64,000 nucleotides of DNA from an uncultured Lachnospiraceae bacterium (GTDB lineage: Bacteria; Bacillota; Clostridia; Lachnospirales; Lachnospiraceae). Below the pieces are notes generated by a model. The model made no database searches and was not told the DNA's origin. It saw only the letters and a list, made by a program, of their open reading frames with translations. Each line of letters opens with the position of its first letter. Within the stretch, counting starts at the first letter, position 1. The position numbers were made by a program, and so were the translations under genes. The stretch lies in assembly GCA_934351925.1 (NCBI GenBank), contig CAKRJT010000007.1, positions 1 to 64,000 of the forward strand, written 5' to 3'. This document shows positions 17,754 through 26,356 of this stretch, piece by piece.

Positions 17754-18713
17754 ATGGGAATAGAAATATACTTTACAGGTGGGCTTAAACGCGCTATAGA
17801 GAGCCTTGCCGCGGCATGCATGCTAAAGAAGGTGGAGGAGATAAGGCTACGCATCAACCGGCCCGTCAGGGTAGTGGGAGAGGGCAGAATGTACTATCTG
17901 ACTGCTGCCGGGGAGCTTCAAGGACAGCCGGAAAACGCCCTCATCTGTCACAGGGAGGAACTTGACAGGGCTCTTGAGCTGATGAGTGATTATTCACTCT
18001 ACGCCTTCAATGAGGAGATTAAGAACGGGTTTATAACTCTTCCCGGAGGGCACCGCGTGGGAATATGCGGACAGGCAGTATGCGACAAGGGTGAGGTAAA
18101 GCATATTAAAAATATAAGCTCGATGAATTTCAGGCTTGCGGGGCAGCACATCGGCATTGCTGCAGAGCTTACGAGACATCTTATGAGAACAGGCGGTATA
18201 TACAGCACGCTGATTTTGTCGCCGGCGGGCTGTGGAAAGACGACGCTTCTGCGGGATATCGTCCGCTGTGTGTCCGATATGGGGACGACTGTATCGGTCA
18301 TAGATGAGCGCTCAGAGATAGCTGCCTGCTATAAGGGAGTGCCGCAGAATGATGTCGGCGACTGCACCGATGTGATGGACATGGTTCCCAAAAGCCGAGG
18401 GATAATGATGGTATTGCGCGCCATGTCGCCGAGGGTTATAGCAGTGGACGAGATTAATCAGAACGAGGATATCGGTGCAATCCGCTCGGCGCGCTCCTGC
18501 GGTGCGGCACTTTTGTGCACGATGCATTCCGATGAGAACAGCTTCGGGCAGAAGATTGTGTCGGAGGGGATTTTTGAACGTTTTGTCCAGCTCACGAACG
18601 ACAGATGCTGCAAAGTGTACGATGGTGAGCTGTGCCTGCTGTATGAGGGCAGCCTGCAGCCTGCAGAGGAAAGTGTGGAAAATACATCTAGGGCAGTAAA
18701 AGACACAGCCTAA
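17754..18713 (+). CDS. spoIIIAA: Stage III sporulation protein AA (secretion-type ATPase)
   Basis: This is the cytoplasmic ATPase of the SpoIIIA-SpoIIQ channel that connects mother cell and forespore. It resembles type II/IV secretion ATPases. In the 319 residues, the Walker A is LSPAGCGKTTLLRD (about 155-166), followed by VIDERSEIA, the acidic IAVDEINQNEDI and a late LLCTMHSDE segment. Length is normal. ATG 17754 is preceded by a strong GGAGGAGG. It is the first gene of a complete eight-gene spoIIIAA-AH operon. Confidence 0.95.
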   Translation: MGIEIYFTGGLKRAIESLAAACMLKKVEEIRLRINRPVRVVGEGRMYYLTAAGELQGQPENALICHREELDRALELMSDYSLYAFNEEIKNGFITLPGGHRVGICGQAVCDKGEVKHIKNISSMNFRLAGQHIGIAAELTRHLMRTGGIYSTLILSPAGCGKTTLLRDIVRCVSDMGTTVSVIDERSEIAACYKGVPQNDVGDCTDVMDMVPKSRGIMMVLRAMSPRVIAVDEINQNEDIGAIRSARSCGAALLCTMHSDENSFGQKIVSEGIFERFVQLTNDRCCKVYDGELCLLYEGSLQPAEESVENTSRAVKDTA

Positions 18714-18740
18714 GATGTATTACGATTTCACACAATATTA

Positions 18741-18772
18741 TGCCGCTTTGCGGCAGAATGGAGATGTATATG
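18741..18772 (+). promoter_or_regulatory. Recurrent hairpin plus ribosome site, copy A (before spoIIIAB)
   Basis: TGCCGC and GCGGCA (18741-18746, 18750-18755) form a perfect 6-bp stem with a TTT loop. Directly after it comes GAATGGAG and then ATG 18770. The same arrangement precedes tlyA, the NUDIX gene and the GH2 gene. Confidence 0.7.
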
Positions 18773-19303
18773 CTTATATTAAAGCTTATAGGCGGGGTAT
18801 GCATAATATGTGCCACCACGCTGTACGCGAGGGGGCTTGTTGGTGAGCTGGCCTGCCGTATCGACACGTTGAAGGCTCTCAAGCAGAGCTTTATGGTGCT
18901 AAAGAGCGAGCTTCGCTATGGTGTTGAGACTCTGCCGTCCGCGTTCATGCACGTCGGTGAAAGATGCAGCGTCGGACAGGAGGCAGTGCGGGACTTTTTC
19001 TGGAGGATGGGTGAAAAGCTGAGGGCGGAGAACGGCAGCTCATTGAAGGAGGTGTGGGCGGCACAGGCACAGGAACTTGCAAAAGCGGCACACCTTGACG
19101 GAAGGGAATGTGACAGCCTCATAAGGGTTGCCGACAGCCTTGGATACCTTGACCTTGTGCAGCAGATAAACAATATTGAGCTGTATCTTGAGGGTGTAGA
19201 TGAGGATATTGCAGAACTTTCGGGAAAGTATTCCGATAACTGCAGAATGTACATGGGTCTGGGGGTGATGGCAGGGCTGTTTCTCACCATAATTTTGATA
19301 TGA
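18770..19303 (+). CDS. spoIIIAB: Stage III sporulation protein AB
   Basis: The 177-residue, SpoIIIAB/GspF-like inner-membrane component is predicted to sit beside the AA ATPase. A membrane helix at the N terminus (MLILKLIGGVCIICATTLYA) is followed by a helical cytoplasmic region and a C-terminal helix (YMGLGVMAGLFLTIILI). The start is taken as ATG 18770, six bases after GGAG; in-frame ATGs at 18758 and 18764 overlap that ribosome site. A hairpin of the recurrent family precedes it. The stop codon lies 14 bases before the spoIIIAC start. Confidence 0.92.
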   Translation: MLILKLIGGVCIICATTLYARGLVGELACRIDTLKALKQSFMVLKSELRYGVETLPSAFMHVGERCSVGQEAVRDFFWRMGEKLRAENGSSLKEVWAAQAQELAKAAHLDGRECDSLIRVADSLGYLDLVQQINNIELYLEGVDEDIAELSGKYSDNCRMYMGLGVMAGLFLTIILI

Positions 19304-19317
19304 AAGGTGGAGATGAA

Positions 19318-19512
19318 TTGGAAGTCAGCCTTATTTTTAAAATTGCAGCAGTCGGAATACTTGTCTCGGTGATTTCGCAGATATTAAAGCACAGCGGACG
19401 TGAGGAACATGCATTTTTGACAAGCCTTGCGGGACTTCTGCTCGTTCTGTTCTGGATAGTCCCGTACATATATGAGCTGTTTGAGACAATAAAAAATCTG
19501 TTTTCGCTGTAG
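19318..19512 (+). CDS. spoIIIAC: Stage III sporulation protein AC
   Basis: This is a 64-residue protein of two membrane helices (EVSLIFKIAAVGILVSVISQ and LAGLLLVLFWIVPYIYELF). It is one of the two small related channel-ring membrane subunits. The TTG at 19318 is preferred: GGTGGAG lies five bases ahead, and the resulting N terminus (MEVSLIFKIAAVG) matches the family. The ATG at 19300, which overlaps the spoIIIAB stop, would add six residues that homologues lack. Confidence 0.92.
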   Translation: MEVSLIFKIAAVGILVSVISQILKHSGREEHAFLTSLAGLLLVLFWIVPYIYELFETIKNLFSL

Positions 19513-19522
19513 GGGTGTGCTT

Positions 19523-19906
19523 ATGGATATGATAAAGGTAGCCGTCATCGGGATAATCGGCGCACTGCTTGCCCTGAGCCTTAAAAACGCAAAGGGAGAG
19601 TTTCATCTGTATGTGAGCCTTGCGGCGTGTGTTCTCATAATGCTGTATCTTGCGGCAAGACTGTCGGGCATAGTGTCGCAGCTTGAGATTATGTCGCAGT
19701 TTGTGACAATAGACGTCGAGTACATTGTGATAATGTTAAAGATGGCGGGGCTTACATATATTGCCGAGTTCTCGAGTTCACTTTGCAGGGATATGGGATA
19801 TTCGGCACTCGCGGTGCAGATAGAGAACTTCGGAAAACTGTCACTTCTGTATGTGAGCTGTCCCGTGGTGGTACGCCTTTTAAGGCTGGTAGGTGAAATG
19901 CTATGA
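19523..19906 (+). CDS. spoIIIAD: Stage III sporulation protein AD
   Basis: The 127-residue integral membrane protein has three to four helices and is related to SpoIIIAC over its first part (IKVAVIGIIGALLALSLKN). It contributes to the mother-cell channel complex. ATG 19523 has AGGGG seven bases upstream; a GTG two codons earlier is less likely. Its ATGCTATGA end overlaps the spoIIIAE start by four bases, which implies translational coupling. Confidence 0.92.
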   Translation: MDMIKVAVIGIIGALLALSLKNAKGEFHLYVSLAACVLIMLYLAARLSGIVSQLEIMSQFVTIDVEYIVIMLKMAGLTYIAEFSSSLCRDMGYSALAVQIENFGKLSLLYVSCPVVVRLLRLVGEML

Positions 19907-21033
19907 ATAAATGGATTGGGTGTATTTTGGCGGTGCTGACGTTCGCCGTGCCATTTACGCTGGCTCTTCCATGCAGGGTATATGCGGTCGAGGTTGATGA
20001 CTATGATTTTGGGGAGGTCGACGATTCCTTGAAATCCTATGATGTTGACTTTGATGAGCTGGTAAAGCTCGTGATGGCGGGAAATTACAGTGAGGCGTTA
20101 AGAAGCGCAGCAGTTTCGGCAGCATATGGCATATTCGGGGATTTTTCCGAACAGAAGGATATTTTTGTGAAGCTTCTGCTGCTTGGGATAGTCGGAGCTC
20201 TGTTTAAAAATATTGCCGCAGCTTTTTTTGAAGCGGGAATAGCAAGGACGGGCAGCTATATCATACAGCTCGCACTCATGGCGGTGCTGACTTTTGCGGC
20301 GCAGTGGTCTGCCGGGGTTGCAGGTTCACTTCTGACTGCGGTTGTAGAATTCATGCAGGTGCTCATACCGACCTACTCGCTTGTGATAACTGCGGGAAGC
20401 GGGAGTGCCGGGGCTGCAGCTTTCTACGAGCTTGCCATGTTCCTCATACTGATAGTGGACAAGGTGTTATTAAAAATAGTTATACCTGGAACGACAATAT
20501 ATATGATTATAAATATGATGAATTATATATCGAAGGATGCCATATTCGGAAAACTTTCCGAGCTTATAAAGGAGCTTCTCGAGTGGACAAACAAGGCGCT
20601 TTTTGGTGTTGTCATAGGTCTAAATGTGGTAAAGGGACTTATAAGCCCGATGCTCGACTCGCTGAAGGGAACGACGATAACCAGGCTCGTGGGGATGATA
20701 CCCGGTGCTGGCACTGCGGTTGATGCCGTCGCGGGGATTGTGTTAGGCTCGGGTGCGCTCATAAAGAACAGTGTCGGTGTCGCTGCAATGCTTGTCATCA
20801 TAATGCTATGTGCGATGCCCGTCATAAAGCTTTTTGTGTTCGCTTATGGCTGTAAGGCGGCAGGAGCGGTTTTAGAGCCGGTGGCTGAAAAAAACTATAC
20901 GGAATGTCTGAACGGAATGTACGAGGGCGTGAAGCTTCTCATGGTGAGCTCAATGAATGTCGGGATAATGTTTCTGCTAACCATAGCCATCGTCTGTTCA
21001 TCGACCAACGCGGCATTCTTCTCGGGGGCGTGA
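19903..21033 (+). CDS. spoIIIAE: Stage III sporulation protein AE
   Basis: This is the largest membrane subunit of the channel (376 residues). It starts with a signal-like helix (WIGCILAVLTFAVPFTLALP), continues with an external acidic segment (about 28-60, DDYDFGEVDDSLKSYDVDFD), and then has six or more membrane helices with many Gly and Ala (GMIPGAGTAVDAVAGIVLG). Length agrees with Bacillus SpoIIIAE. ATG 19903 overlaps the preceding stop. Confidence 0.93.
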   Translation: MNKWIGCILAVLTFAVPFTLALPCRVYAVEVDDYDFGEVDDSLKSYDVDFDELVKLVMAGNYSEALRSAAVSAAYGIFGDFSEQKDIFVKLLLLGIVGALFKNIAAAFFEAGIARTGSYIIQLALMAVLTFAAQWSAGVAGSLLTAVVEFMQVLIPTYSLVITAGSGSAGAAAFYELAMFLILIVDKVLLKIVIPGTTIYMIINMMNYISKDAIFGKLSELIKELLEWTNKALFGVVIGLNVVKGLISPMLDSLKGTTITRLVGMIPGAGTAVDAVAGIVLGSGALIKNSVGVAAMLVIIMLCAMPVIKLFVFAYGCKAAGAVLEPVAEKNYTECLNGMYEGVKLLMVSSMNVGIMFLLTIAIVCSSTNAAFFSGA

Positions 21034-21037
21034 TTAT

Positions 21038-21628
21038 ATGGAGGGTATAAAACAATACATAGGAAATATTTTCTGCATATATATCATTATGAGCGTCCTT
21101 GAAAGCATTATATCGAATGAAAAGTATGAAAGGTACATGAAGCTTTTAGGAGGAGTGGTGATGATAATGGTTGTTGTCGCGCCGCTTGCGGGGATGTTTA
21201 GCGGAAATGAGATAGCTTTTGACAGCGATATTTTTTCGGAATGTGAGCTATCGGACGAGGTGTATGCCGGAATATTGAGCGCTGAGAAGGGGAGAAACGA
21301 TGAGATAATAAACCTTTATTGCGATACGGTGCGGGAACGGGCGGCATCATGTGTCGAGGGCACGGACTATGAGCTTATCTCCTGCGAGGTTAGGCTTAAC
21401 CTCGATGAGACCAGCTCGGACTACGGAAAAATACTGCTCGTGGACATTGCTCTTCTAAAGAAAAACGGCATATACCCCGGGCAGAACAAGGATTTCTATG
21501 ATTTTGATATTGTAGCGTTAAAAAATAATTTGGCCAACTTCTATAATATCCCCCAGGCTAATATATATATTAACATATATGATGGGCAGGATGATAAGGA
21601 GGGAATTGGAACTGAGGTAGAACATTGA
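21038..21628 (+). CDS. spoIIIAF: Stage III sporulation protein AF
   Basis: The 196-residue protein has two N-terminal membrane helices (about 5-22 and 37-53) and a mixed alpha/beta domain resembling a ring-building motif (SCEVRLNLDETSSDYGKILL). Start ATG 21038 follows GGGGGCG. The stop overlaps the TTG start of spoIIIAG. Confidence 0.92.
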   Translation: MEGIKQYIGNIFCIYIIMSVLESIISNEKYERYMKLLGGVVMIMVVVAPLAGMFSGNEIAFDSDIFSECELSDEVYAGILSAEKGRNDEIINLYCDTVRERAASCVEGTDYELISCEVRLNLDETSSDYGKILLVDIALLKKNGIYPGQNKDFYDFDIVALKNNLANFYNIPQANIYINIYDGQDDKEGIGTEVEH

Positions 21629-22206
21629 AAATAGGGAATATCTTTTCATCGCTGAAAAATCTTCAGCTTTCAAAGGATAAGCTGCTGTTAATCCTGCTTG
21701 GAGGGGTGCTGCTTGTGATAATTTCGCTCCCTGTGAAAGAAAAAGCCGCAGCAGATGATGCCGGTACATCCAAAGAAACAACAAATACTGTTGAACCTGT
21801 GCAGGAAAATGCATCTGACTATGCGTCCGGGCTTGAAGGTAAACTTGAAAAAATACTTTCACAGGTCGAGGGCGCCGGGAGGGTTATGGTGTTTGTTAAC
21901 TTTAAAGACTCGGGGGAGCTGATAGTAAAGAGTGACATAAGTGAAAGCACAAAGACCGATGGTGTGACTGCTGATGGACAGTTAATAGGAGAAAAAAAGA
22001 TAGAAGAAAAAGTAATATTCGGAAAGGAAAGTGACGGCTCATTAAGTCCGTATATAACCAAAACGGTATACCCCGAGATAAGCGGAGTGCTCGTTCTCGC
22101 ACAGGGGGCATCGGACACGGGAGTGATGGTGAGGCTTACTGAAGCCGTGAGTGCCGTACTTGGGATAGAAATAAATAAAATCAAAGTCATGAAAATGGAG
22201 GGATAA
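21625..22206 (+). CDS. spoIIIAG: Stage III sporulation protein AG
   Basis: This is the ring-forming channel protein in the intermembrane space of the engulfed forespore. The 193 residues have one N-terminal membrane helix (KLLLILLGGVLLVIISLP), a linker, and a ring-building domain (about 70-190) containing AGRVMVFVNFKDSG and the insertion that forms a beta-barrel in Bacillus SpoIIIAG. It starts at TTG 21625 overlapping the spoIIIAF stop (ATTGA), which suggests coupled translation. Confidence 0.92.
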   Translation: MKIGNIFSSLKNLQLSKDKLLLILLGGVLLVIISLPVKEKAAADDAGTSKETTNTVEPVQENASDYASGLEGKLEKILSQVEGAGRVMVFVNFKDSGELIVKSDISESTKTDGVTADGQLIGEKKIEEKVIFGKESDGSLSPYITKTVYPEISGVLVLAQGASDTGVMVRLTEAVSAVLGIEINKIKVMKMEG

Positions 22207-22210
22207 GCTC

Positions 22211-22939
22211 TTGAAGCGTATTTTAAAGAAAAATCAGATTATCATAACTGCGCTTGCAATCATGATAGCGGTTGCAGGTTACATAAATTATAAAGATCTC
22301 GTGTCTAAGCACGACAAGGGAACGAAGGAGACCAACATTAACCTTGCACTTGGTGAGACCGATGCACAGACGGGAGATTTGCTTAGCAACGATGCCGAAC
22401 CGAATGATTTTTCGGTGACTGACCCGGGTGCGGCCATACTGACAGGAAGCAATTCGGGGGTGAGTACGGTGGACAACGGACTTGTACAGTCCGACTTTAT
22501 AATAAGCGCTAAGCTTGACAGGGAGCAGGTTCGCGCGGCGAACAAGGAGTCCCTTTTAAGCATAATCAACAATACCTCCCTCGATGAGAGCAGCAAGGCT
22601 GAGGCGGTGAGCAAAATGATCGAACTTACGGACATCGCGGAGCGCGAGGCGGCAGCAGAGCTTCTGCTCGAGGCGAAGGGTTTTGTCGATGTTATCGTAT
22701 CCATAACGGACAGTCAGGCGGACGTGGTTGTGAACAAGTCAAGCCTTTCGGATACGGAGAGGGCACAGATTGAGGACATAATAAAAAGAAAGTCTGGTGT
22801 GGGCGTGGAGAATATCACCATCTCATCGGTAAGCCTGACAAGCGACGCACAGACCTCGGCACAGGCACAGCCGGACGAGACGGCTGTTGAGGGGGCGACA
22901 GAGCAGGAAACCTACGGTGACACCACCCCGGTATCCTGA
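22211..22939 (+). CDS. spoIIIAH: Stage III sporulation protein AH
   Basis: This is the mother-cell partner of forespore SpoIIQ. The 242-residue protein has an N-terminal membrane helix (IIITALAIMIAVAGYINY), a long Asp/Ser/Thr-rich external linker (about 40-95), and a YscJ/FliF-like ring domain (about 96-200, with EAAAELLLEAKGFVDVIVSI). The C-terminal 35 residues are low complexity. It starts at TTG 22211 with GGAGGG five to ten bases ahead. It is the last gene of the operon; a hairpin follows at 22961. Confidence 0.93.
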   Translation: MKRILKKNQIIITALAIMIAVAGYINYKDLVSKHDKGTKETNINLALGETDAQTGDLLSNDAEPNDFSVTDPGAAILTGSNSGVSTVDNGLVQSDFIISAKLDREQVRAANKESLLSIINNTSLDESSKAEAVSKMIELTDIAEREAAAELLLEAKGFVDVIVSITDSQADVVVNKSSLSDTERAQIEDIIKRKSGVGVENITISSVSLTSDAQTSAQAQPDETAVEGATEQETYGDTTPVS

Positions 22940-22960
22940 AGCATAAGGGCAGATAAAAAT

Positions 22961-22976
22961 GCCTCCTTAGGGAGGC
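22961..22976 (+). terminator. Hairpin after spoIIIAH
   Basis: GCCTCC and GGAGGC form a perfect 6-bp stem around TTAG. No T run follows, so it may be a weak terminator or mRNA 3'-end stabiliser. Confidence 0.4.
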
Positions 22977-23012
22977 TCTGCAGGGGAAGTGATGAGGTTA
23001 TATATTTTCTAA

Positions 23013-23041
23013 TTGCAAAAAAGGGAATAATTAGATATAAT
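23013..23041 (+). promoter_or_regulatory. Strong sigma-A promoter of the asp23-nusB-recN run
   Basis: TTGCAA (23013-23018) and a consensus TATAAT (23036-23041) are 17 bases apart. It lies 55 bases before the asp23-like start, and all genes to recN follow closely in the same direction. Confidence 0.75.
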
Positions 23042-23095
23042 ATATGTATATTACCGTATTGCAGGCTTCCCTGATGGAGGCAGATTGGAGGACTT

Positions 23096-23476
23096 ATGTC
23101 AAAGAATGGTGAGAGCACATATACAATATGTGAGAATAAAGGAATTTGTAATATACAGGTTGCAGATGAGGTTGTATGCATAGTTGCAGGTCTTGCAGCT
23201 ACCGAGGTTGAAGGTGTTGAGTGCATGTCGGGCAACATCACCAACGAGCTTGTCAGCAAGCTCGGCATGAAGGTGTTATCTAAGGGTGTCACCGTGGACA
23301 TAACAGATAAGACGGCTGTTGTATATGTATCAGTTATTCTCAAGTACGGCTATTCTATCCCTGAGGTCAGCGGGAAGATTCAGGAGCGCGTTGCGAGCGC
23401 GATTGAGACCATGACAGGACTTACGGTGGCCGAGGTCAATATCAAGATTGCAGGCGTTAAGGTAGAGAATAAATAG
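23096..23476 (+). CDS. Asp23/Gls24 family protein
   Basis: The 126-residue protein belongs to the Asp23/Gls24 (YqhY-type) family. Members form small soluble proteins associated with the cell envelope or with acetyl-CoA carboxylase control. The typical core is visible: IADEVVCIVAGLAATEVEGV-like N-terminal half, then VDITDKTAVVYVSVILKYGYSIPEV and VQERVASAIE-like helix and VAEVNIKIAGVKVE at the C terminus. In Bacillus, yqhY lies directly before nusB, as here. Start ATG 23096 follows TTGGAGG. Confidence 0.9.
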   Translation: MSKNGESTYTICENKGICNIQVADEVVCIVAGLAATEVEGVECMSGNITNELVSKLGMKVLSKGVTVDITDKTAVVYVSVILKYGYSIPEVSGKIQERVASAIETMTGLTVAEVNIKIAGVKVENK

Positions 23477-23495
23477 AACATAAGCAGAACATGAT

Positions 23496-23522
23496 GAGGG
23501 CCTTGAGCGTTTCAGGGCCTTC
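23496..23522 (+). promoter_or_regulatory. Intercistronic hairpin between asp23-like gene and nusB
   Basis: GAGGGCCTTGA and TCAGGGCCTTC form an 11-bp stem (two G-T pairs) around GCGTT. Only a weak T stretch follows, so it is more likely a partial attenuator or RNA-processing site than a full terminator. Confidence 0.5.
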
Positions 23523-23553
23523 ATTGTCGCTGGATTGAAAGGATTTTCGTAAT

Positions 23554-23949
23554 ATGAGAAGAAGTGAGATTAGAGAACATGTGTTTAAGCTGCTATTCCG
23601 CGTGGAGTTCCACGATGCGGCTGAGCTTGCAGAGCAGGACAAGCTTTATTTTGAGCCGCTTGAGCTTACACAGGAGCATAAGAAGCTTATAAGTGACAGG
23701 ACGAAGCTCATTGAGGAGAAGCTCCCTGAGATAGACAGGAAAATAGATGAGCTCTCGGTTGGCTGGAAGAGGGAGCGCATGGGTAAGGTAGAGCTTACCA
23801 TAATAAGACTGGCCTTATATGAGGTGCTCTACGATGACGATGTTCCTGCGGGTGTTGCAATAAACGAGGCAGTTGAGCTTGCGAAGAAGTACGGCGGTGA
23901 CGAATCACCTGCATTTGTAAACGGTATTCTCGGAAAACTTGTAAAATAG
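23554..23949 (+). CDS. nusB: Transcription antitermination factor NusB
   Basis: NusB binds boxA RNA with S10 and prevents premature termination in rRNA transcription. The 131-residue all-helical protein begins MRRSEIREHVFKLLFRVEFH and ends with the conserved VAINEAVELAKKYGGDESPAFVNGIL-type region (split here: VAINEAVELAKKYGG, FVNGILGKLV). Start ATG 23554 follows GAAAGGA. It lies 16 bases before xseA. Confidence 0.95.
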   Translation: MRRSEIREHVFKLLFRVEFHDAAELAEQDKLYFEPLELTQEHKKLISDRTKLIEEKLPEIDRKIDELSVGWKRERMGKVELTIIRLALYEVLYDDDVPAGVAINEAVELAKKYGGDESPAFVNGILGKLVK

Positions 23950-23965
23950 CAGGGAACGGCGAATA

Positions 23966-25180
23966 ATGTCAGACACATACATCAGGGACGCATACAGCGT
24001 CAGCAGGATAAATCAATATATTAAAAATATGTTCCAGACGGACTTCCTTCTTGGAAGGGTGAGCGTTGCGGGGGAGGTATCCAACTGCAGGTATCACAGT
24101 TCGGGGCATATTTATTTTACACTCAAGGACGGGCAGAGCTCTCTTGCATGTGTTATGTTCGCAGGGGACAGGCGCGGCCTTGGCTTTAAGCTTGATGACG
24201 GCATGAGCATCATTGCATCGGGAAGCATCAGCGTGTATGAGCGCGACGGAAAGTACCAGCTCTACGCTAAGTCGATACAGCATGACGGAATGGGAGTCCT
24301 ATATGAGAGATATCTCGCCCTCAAGACGGAGCTTGAGGAGATGGGAATGTTTGACGCTTCGTTTAAGAAACCGATACCGCAGTATGCCATGAACATCGGC
24401 GTTGTTACAGCACAGACGGGTGCGGTTATACATGATATACAGAATGTAGCCGCGAGAAGAAACCCATATGTACAGCTCTATCTGTGTCCCGCCAAGGTTC
24501 AGGGCGAGGGTGCCGCACAGTCGATATGTGCGGGAATAAGCACACTCGACAGAATGAACCTCGATGTGATTATAATAGGCAGAGGCGGCGGAAGCATAGA
24601 GGATTTGTGGGCGTTCAATGAGGAGTGCGTTGCGCGTGCGATATTTGAATGTAATACTCCAATAATATCGGCTGTGGGACATGAGACTGACTTTACGATA
24701 GCCGATTTTGTGTCGGACATGAGGGCACCTACACCGTCGGCGGCTGCTGAGCTGGCGGTATTTGACTATGCACAGTGGAACGGGCACATCGTCAGACTGC
24801 ACGATATGTTGGAACGCTGTATGGACGGGCGCGTGCGGACATATGAAAACCGCTTAGAAGCGCTTAATATGAGGCTTAAAGCATGTGCCCCGGAGAGAAG
24901 GCTGCTCGACAACAGACAGTACTTAGATGCTCTCAGAACCCGTCTTGACTCATGTATCGACAGAATAATCGAGAATGGCAGACACAGACTCAGGCTGTCG
25001 GCAGCGAAGCTTAGCGCGCTGTCACCTCTTGCAAAGATAAGCGGAGGCTTCGGATATCTTGAGGACGAACAGGGACATGCTGTAAGGACAATAGATGATG
25101 TGGAATGTGGCAGGCTTATAAGGGTAAGAATGTCGGACGGAAGCTTTCATGCAGAAGTTTCCGATAAGGAGAAGAATTAG
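23966..25180 (+). CDS. xseA: Exodeoxyribonuclease VII large subunit
   Basis: This is the catalytic subunit of the single-strand-specific exonuclease ExoVII, which acts with several small subunits. The 404 residues have an N-terminal OB fold (about 25-100, VSVAGEVSNCRYHSSGH) and the nuclease core with GVVTAQTGAVIHDI, IIGRGGGSIEDLWAFNEE and SAVGHETDFTIADFVSD. A coiled-coil region follows (about 270-340), with a final GFGYLEDEQG beta element. Slightly short in the coiled coil but complete. xseB begins three bases after the stop. Confidence 0.95.
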   Translation: MSDTYIRDAYSVSRINQYIKNMFQTDFLLGRVSVAGEVSNCRYHSSGHIYFTLKDGQSSLACVMFAGDRRGLGFKLDDGMSIIASGSISVYERDGKYQLYAKSIQHDGMGVLYERYLALKTELEEMGMFDASFKKPIPQYAMNIGVVTAQTGAVIHDIQNVAARRNPYVQLYLCPAKVQGEGAAQSICAGISTLDRMNLDVIIIGRGGGSIEDLWAFNEECVARAIFECNTPIISAVGHETDFTIADFVSDMRAPTPSAAAELAVFDYAQWNGHIVRLHDMLERCMDGRVRTYENRLEALNMRLKACAPERRLLDNRQYLDALRTRLDSCIDRIIENGRHRLRLSAAKLSALSPLAKISGGFGYLEDEQGHAVRTIDDVECGRLIRVRMSDGSFHAEVSDKEKN

Positions 25181-25183
25181 GAC

Positions 25184-25411
25184 ATGGCTAAAGCAAAGAG
25201 TGTCAGTATAGAAGAGAATTTTGAAAAATTGGAAGAGATAATAACAAGCCTTGAGAGCAATGAATTTCCGCTCGAGGAGGCGTTTAAACTATATGAGTCG
25301 GGTGTCAGGCTGACAGCACAGTGCACGCAGCAGCTTGACAAGGTTGAGAAGAAGCTGATAGTGCTTAGAAATGAAGCGGACACCGATGCTTCAGATGGAG
25401 ATGAAAACTAA
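25184..25411 (+). CDS. xseB: Exodeoxyribonuclease VII small subunit
   Basis: The 75-residue helical-hairpin protein has the family core SIEENFEKLEEIITSLES and FKLYESGVRLTAQC. It binds the XseA coiled coil. Start ATG 25184 is preceded by AAGGAG. The stop is three bases before the polyprenyl synthase start, giving a tight xseA-xseB-ispA block. Confidence 0.95.
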   Translation: MAKAKSVSIEENFEKLEEIITSLESNEFPLEEAFKLYESGVRLTAQCTQQLDKVEKKLIVLRNEADTDASDGDEN

Positions 25412-25414
25412 TAC

Positions 25415-26338
25415 ATGGCAAATAATATGGTTGATTATAAAGAGCTTCTTGGCAGGAGAACCGAGTACGCCGAGAAGGTTATAGAGAAGTACCTTCCTAC
25501 AGGCGAGGGCTTTCTTGCCGGGCTTGTAAGTGCAATGAACTACAGTGTTTTAGTCGGAGGAAAGAGGTTAAGACCGATATTCATTGACAGTGTGTACAGG
25601 CTTATGGGCGGCACAGATGAGCGCAGGGAGCCTTTCATGGCAGCTATGGAATATCTTCACACCTACTCACTGGTGCATGACGACATGCCTGCCATAGACA
25701 ACGATGAGCTTCGGCGCGGCAAGCCCACCACGCACAAGAAGTACGGTGAGGCATGTGCACTTTTAGCCGGCGACGGTCTGCTTCACTGGTCGACACAGAC
25801 GGCGCTCAGGGGATTTTCATACGTTTCCGATGCCACAGGCAGGGACAATATGATAACGGCAATGAGCATCTTTGCAGAGAAGTCGGGACCTTGCGGCATG
25901 CTCGGCGGTCAGTCGGTTGATGTACTGTTTACGGGTAAACATCCTGAGAAGGACAGGCTTGATTATATATACAGATTAAAAACCTGTGCGCTTATCGAGG
26001 CGTCCATGATGATGGGGGCGGCGCTTGCAGGTGCGGATAAAGAATGCGTGGAACAGTTTGAGATAATCGGGCGCAATGTTGGAATGGCGTTTCAGATTCA
26101 GGACGATATTCTTGACTGCGTTGGCGATACGGCACTTCTTGGAAAACCGCTCAACAGCGATGAGAAGAACGGCAAGACAACCTACGTCACATTGTTCGGA
26201 ATTGACACGGCAAAAAAAGAGGTTGAAAGGCTTTCCGATGAAGCGGAGCAGCTTCTTGGGGAAATTTCCGTGGTGGACGAGACAGAGAAAAGGTTTTTGC
26301 AGTGGCTTATTGACAGCCTTGTAAGACGGAGTCATTAG
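25415..26338 (+). CDS. ispA: Polyprenyl (farnesyl/geranyl) diphosphate synthase
   Basis: The enzyme condenses isopentenyl diphosphate with allylic diphosphates for undecaprenyl and other isoprenoids. In 307 residues the first aspartate-rich motif is HDDMPAIDND (about 88-97) with RRGKPTTHK following. The second is FQIQDDILDCVGD (about 226). KRLRP (about 50) contributes diphosphate binding. Its place before dxs matches many clostridia. Start ATG 25415. Confidence 0.93.
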   Translation: MANNMVDYKELLGRRTEYAEKVIEKYLPTGEGFLAGLVSAMNYSVLVGGKRLRPIFIDSVYRLMGGTDERREPFMAAMEYLHTYSLVHDDMPAIDNDELRRGKPTTHKKYGEACALLAGDGLLHWSTQTALRGFSYVSDATGRDNMITAMSIFAEKSGPCGMLGGQSVDVLFTGKHPEKDRLDYIYRLKTCALIEASMMMGAALAGADKECVEQFEIIGRNVGMAFQIQDDILDCVGDTALLGKPLNSDEKNGKTTYVTLFGIDTAKKEVERLSDEAEQLLGEISVVDETEKRFLQWLIDSLVRRSH

Positions 26339-26356
26339 TTTGGAACGAGGTATGTT

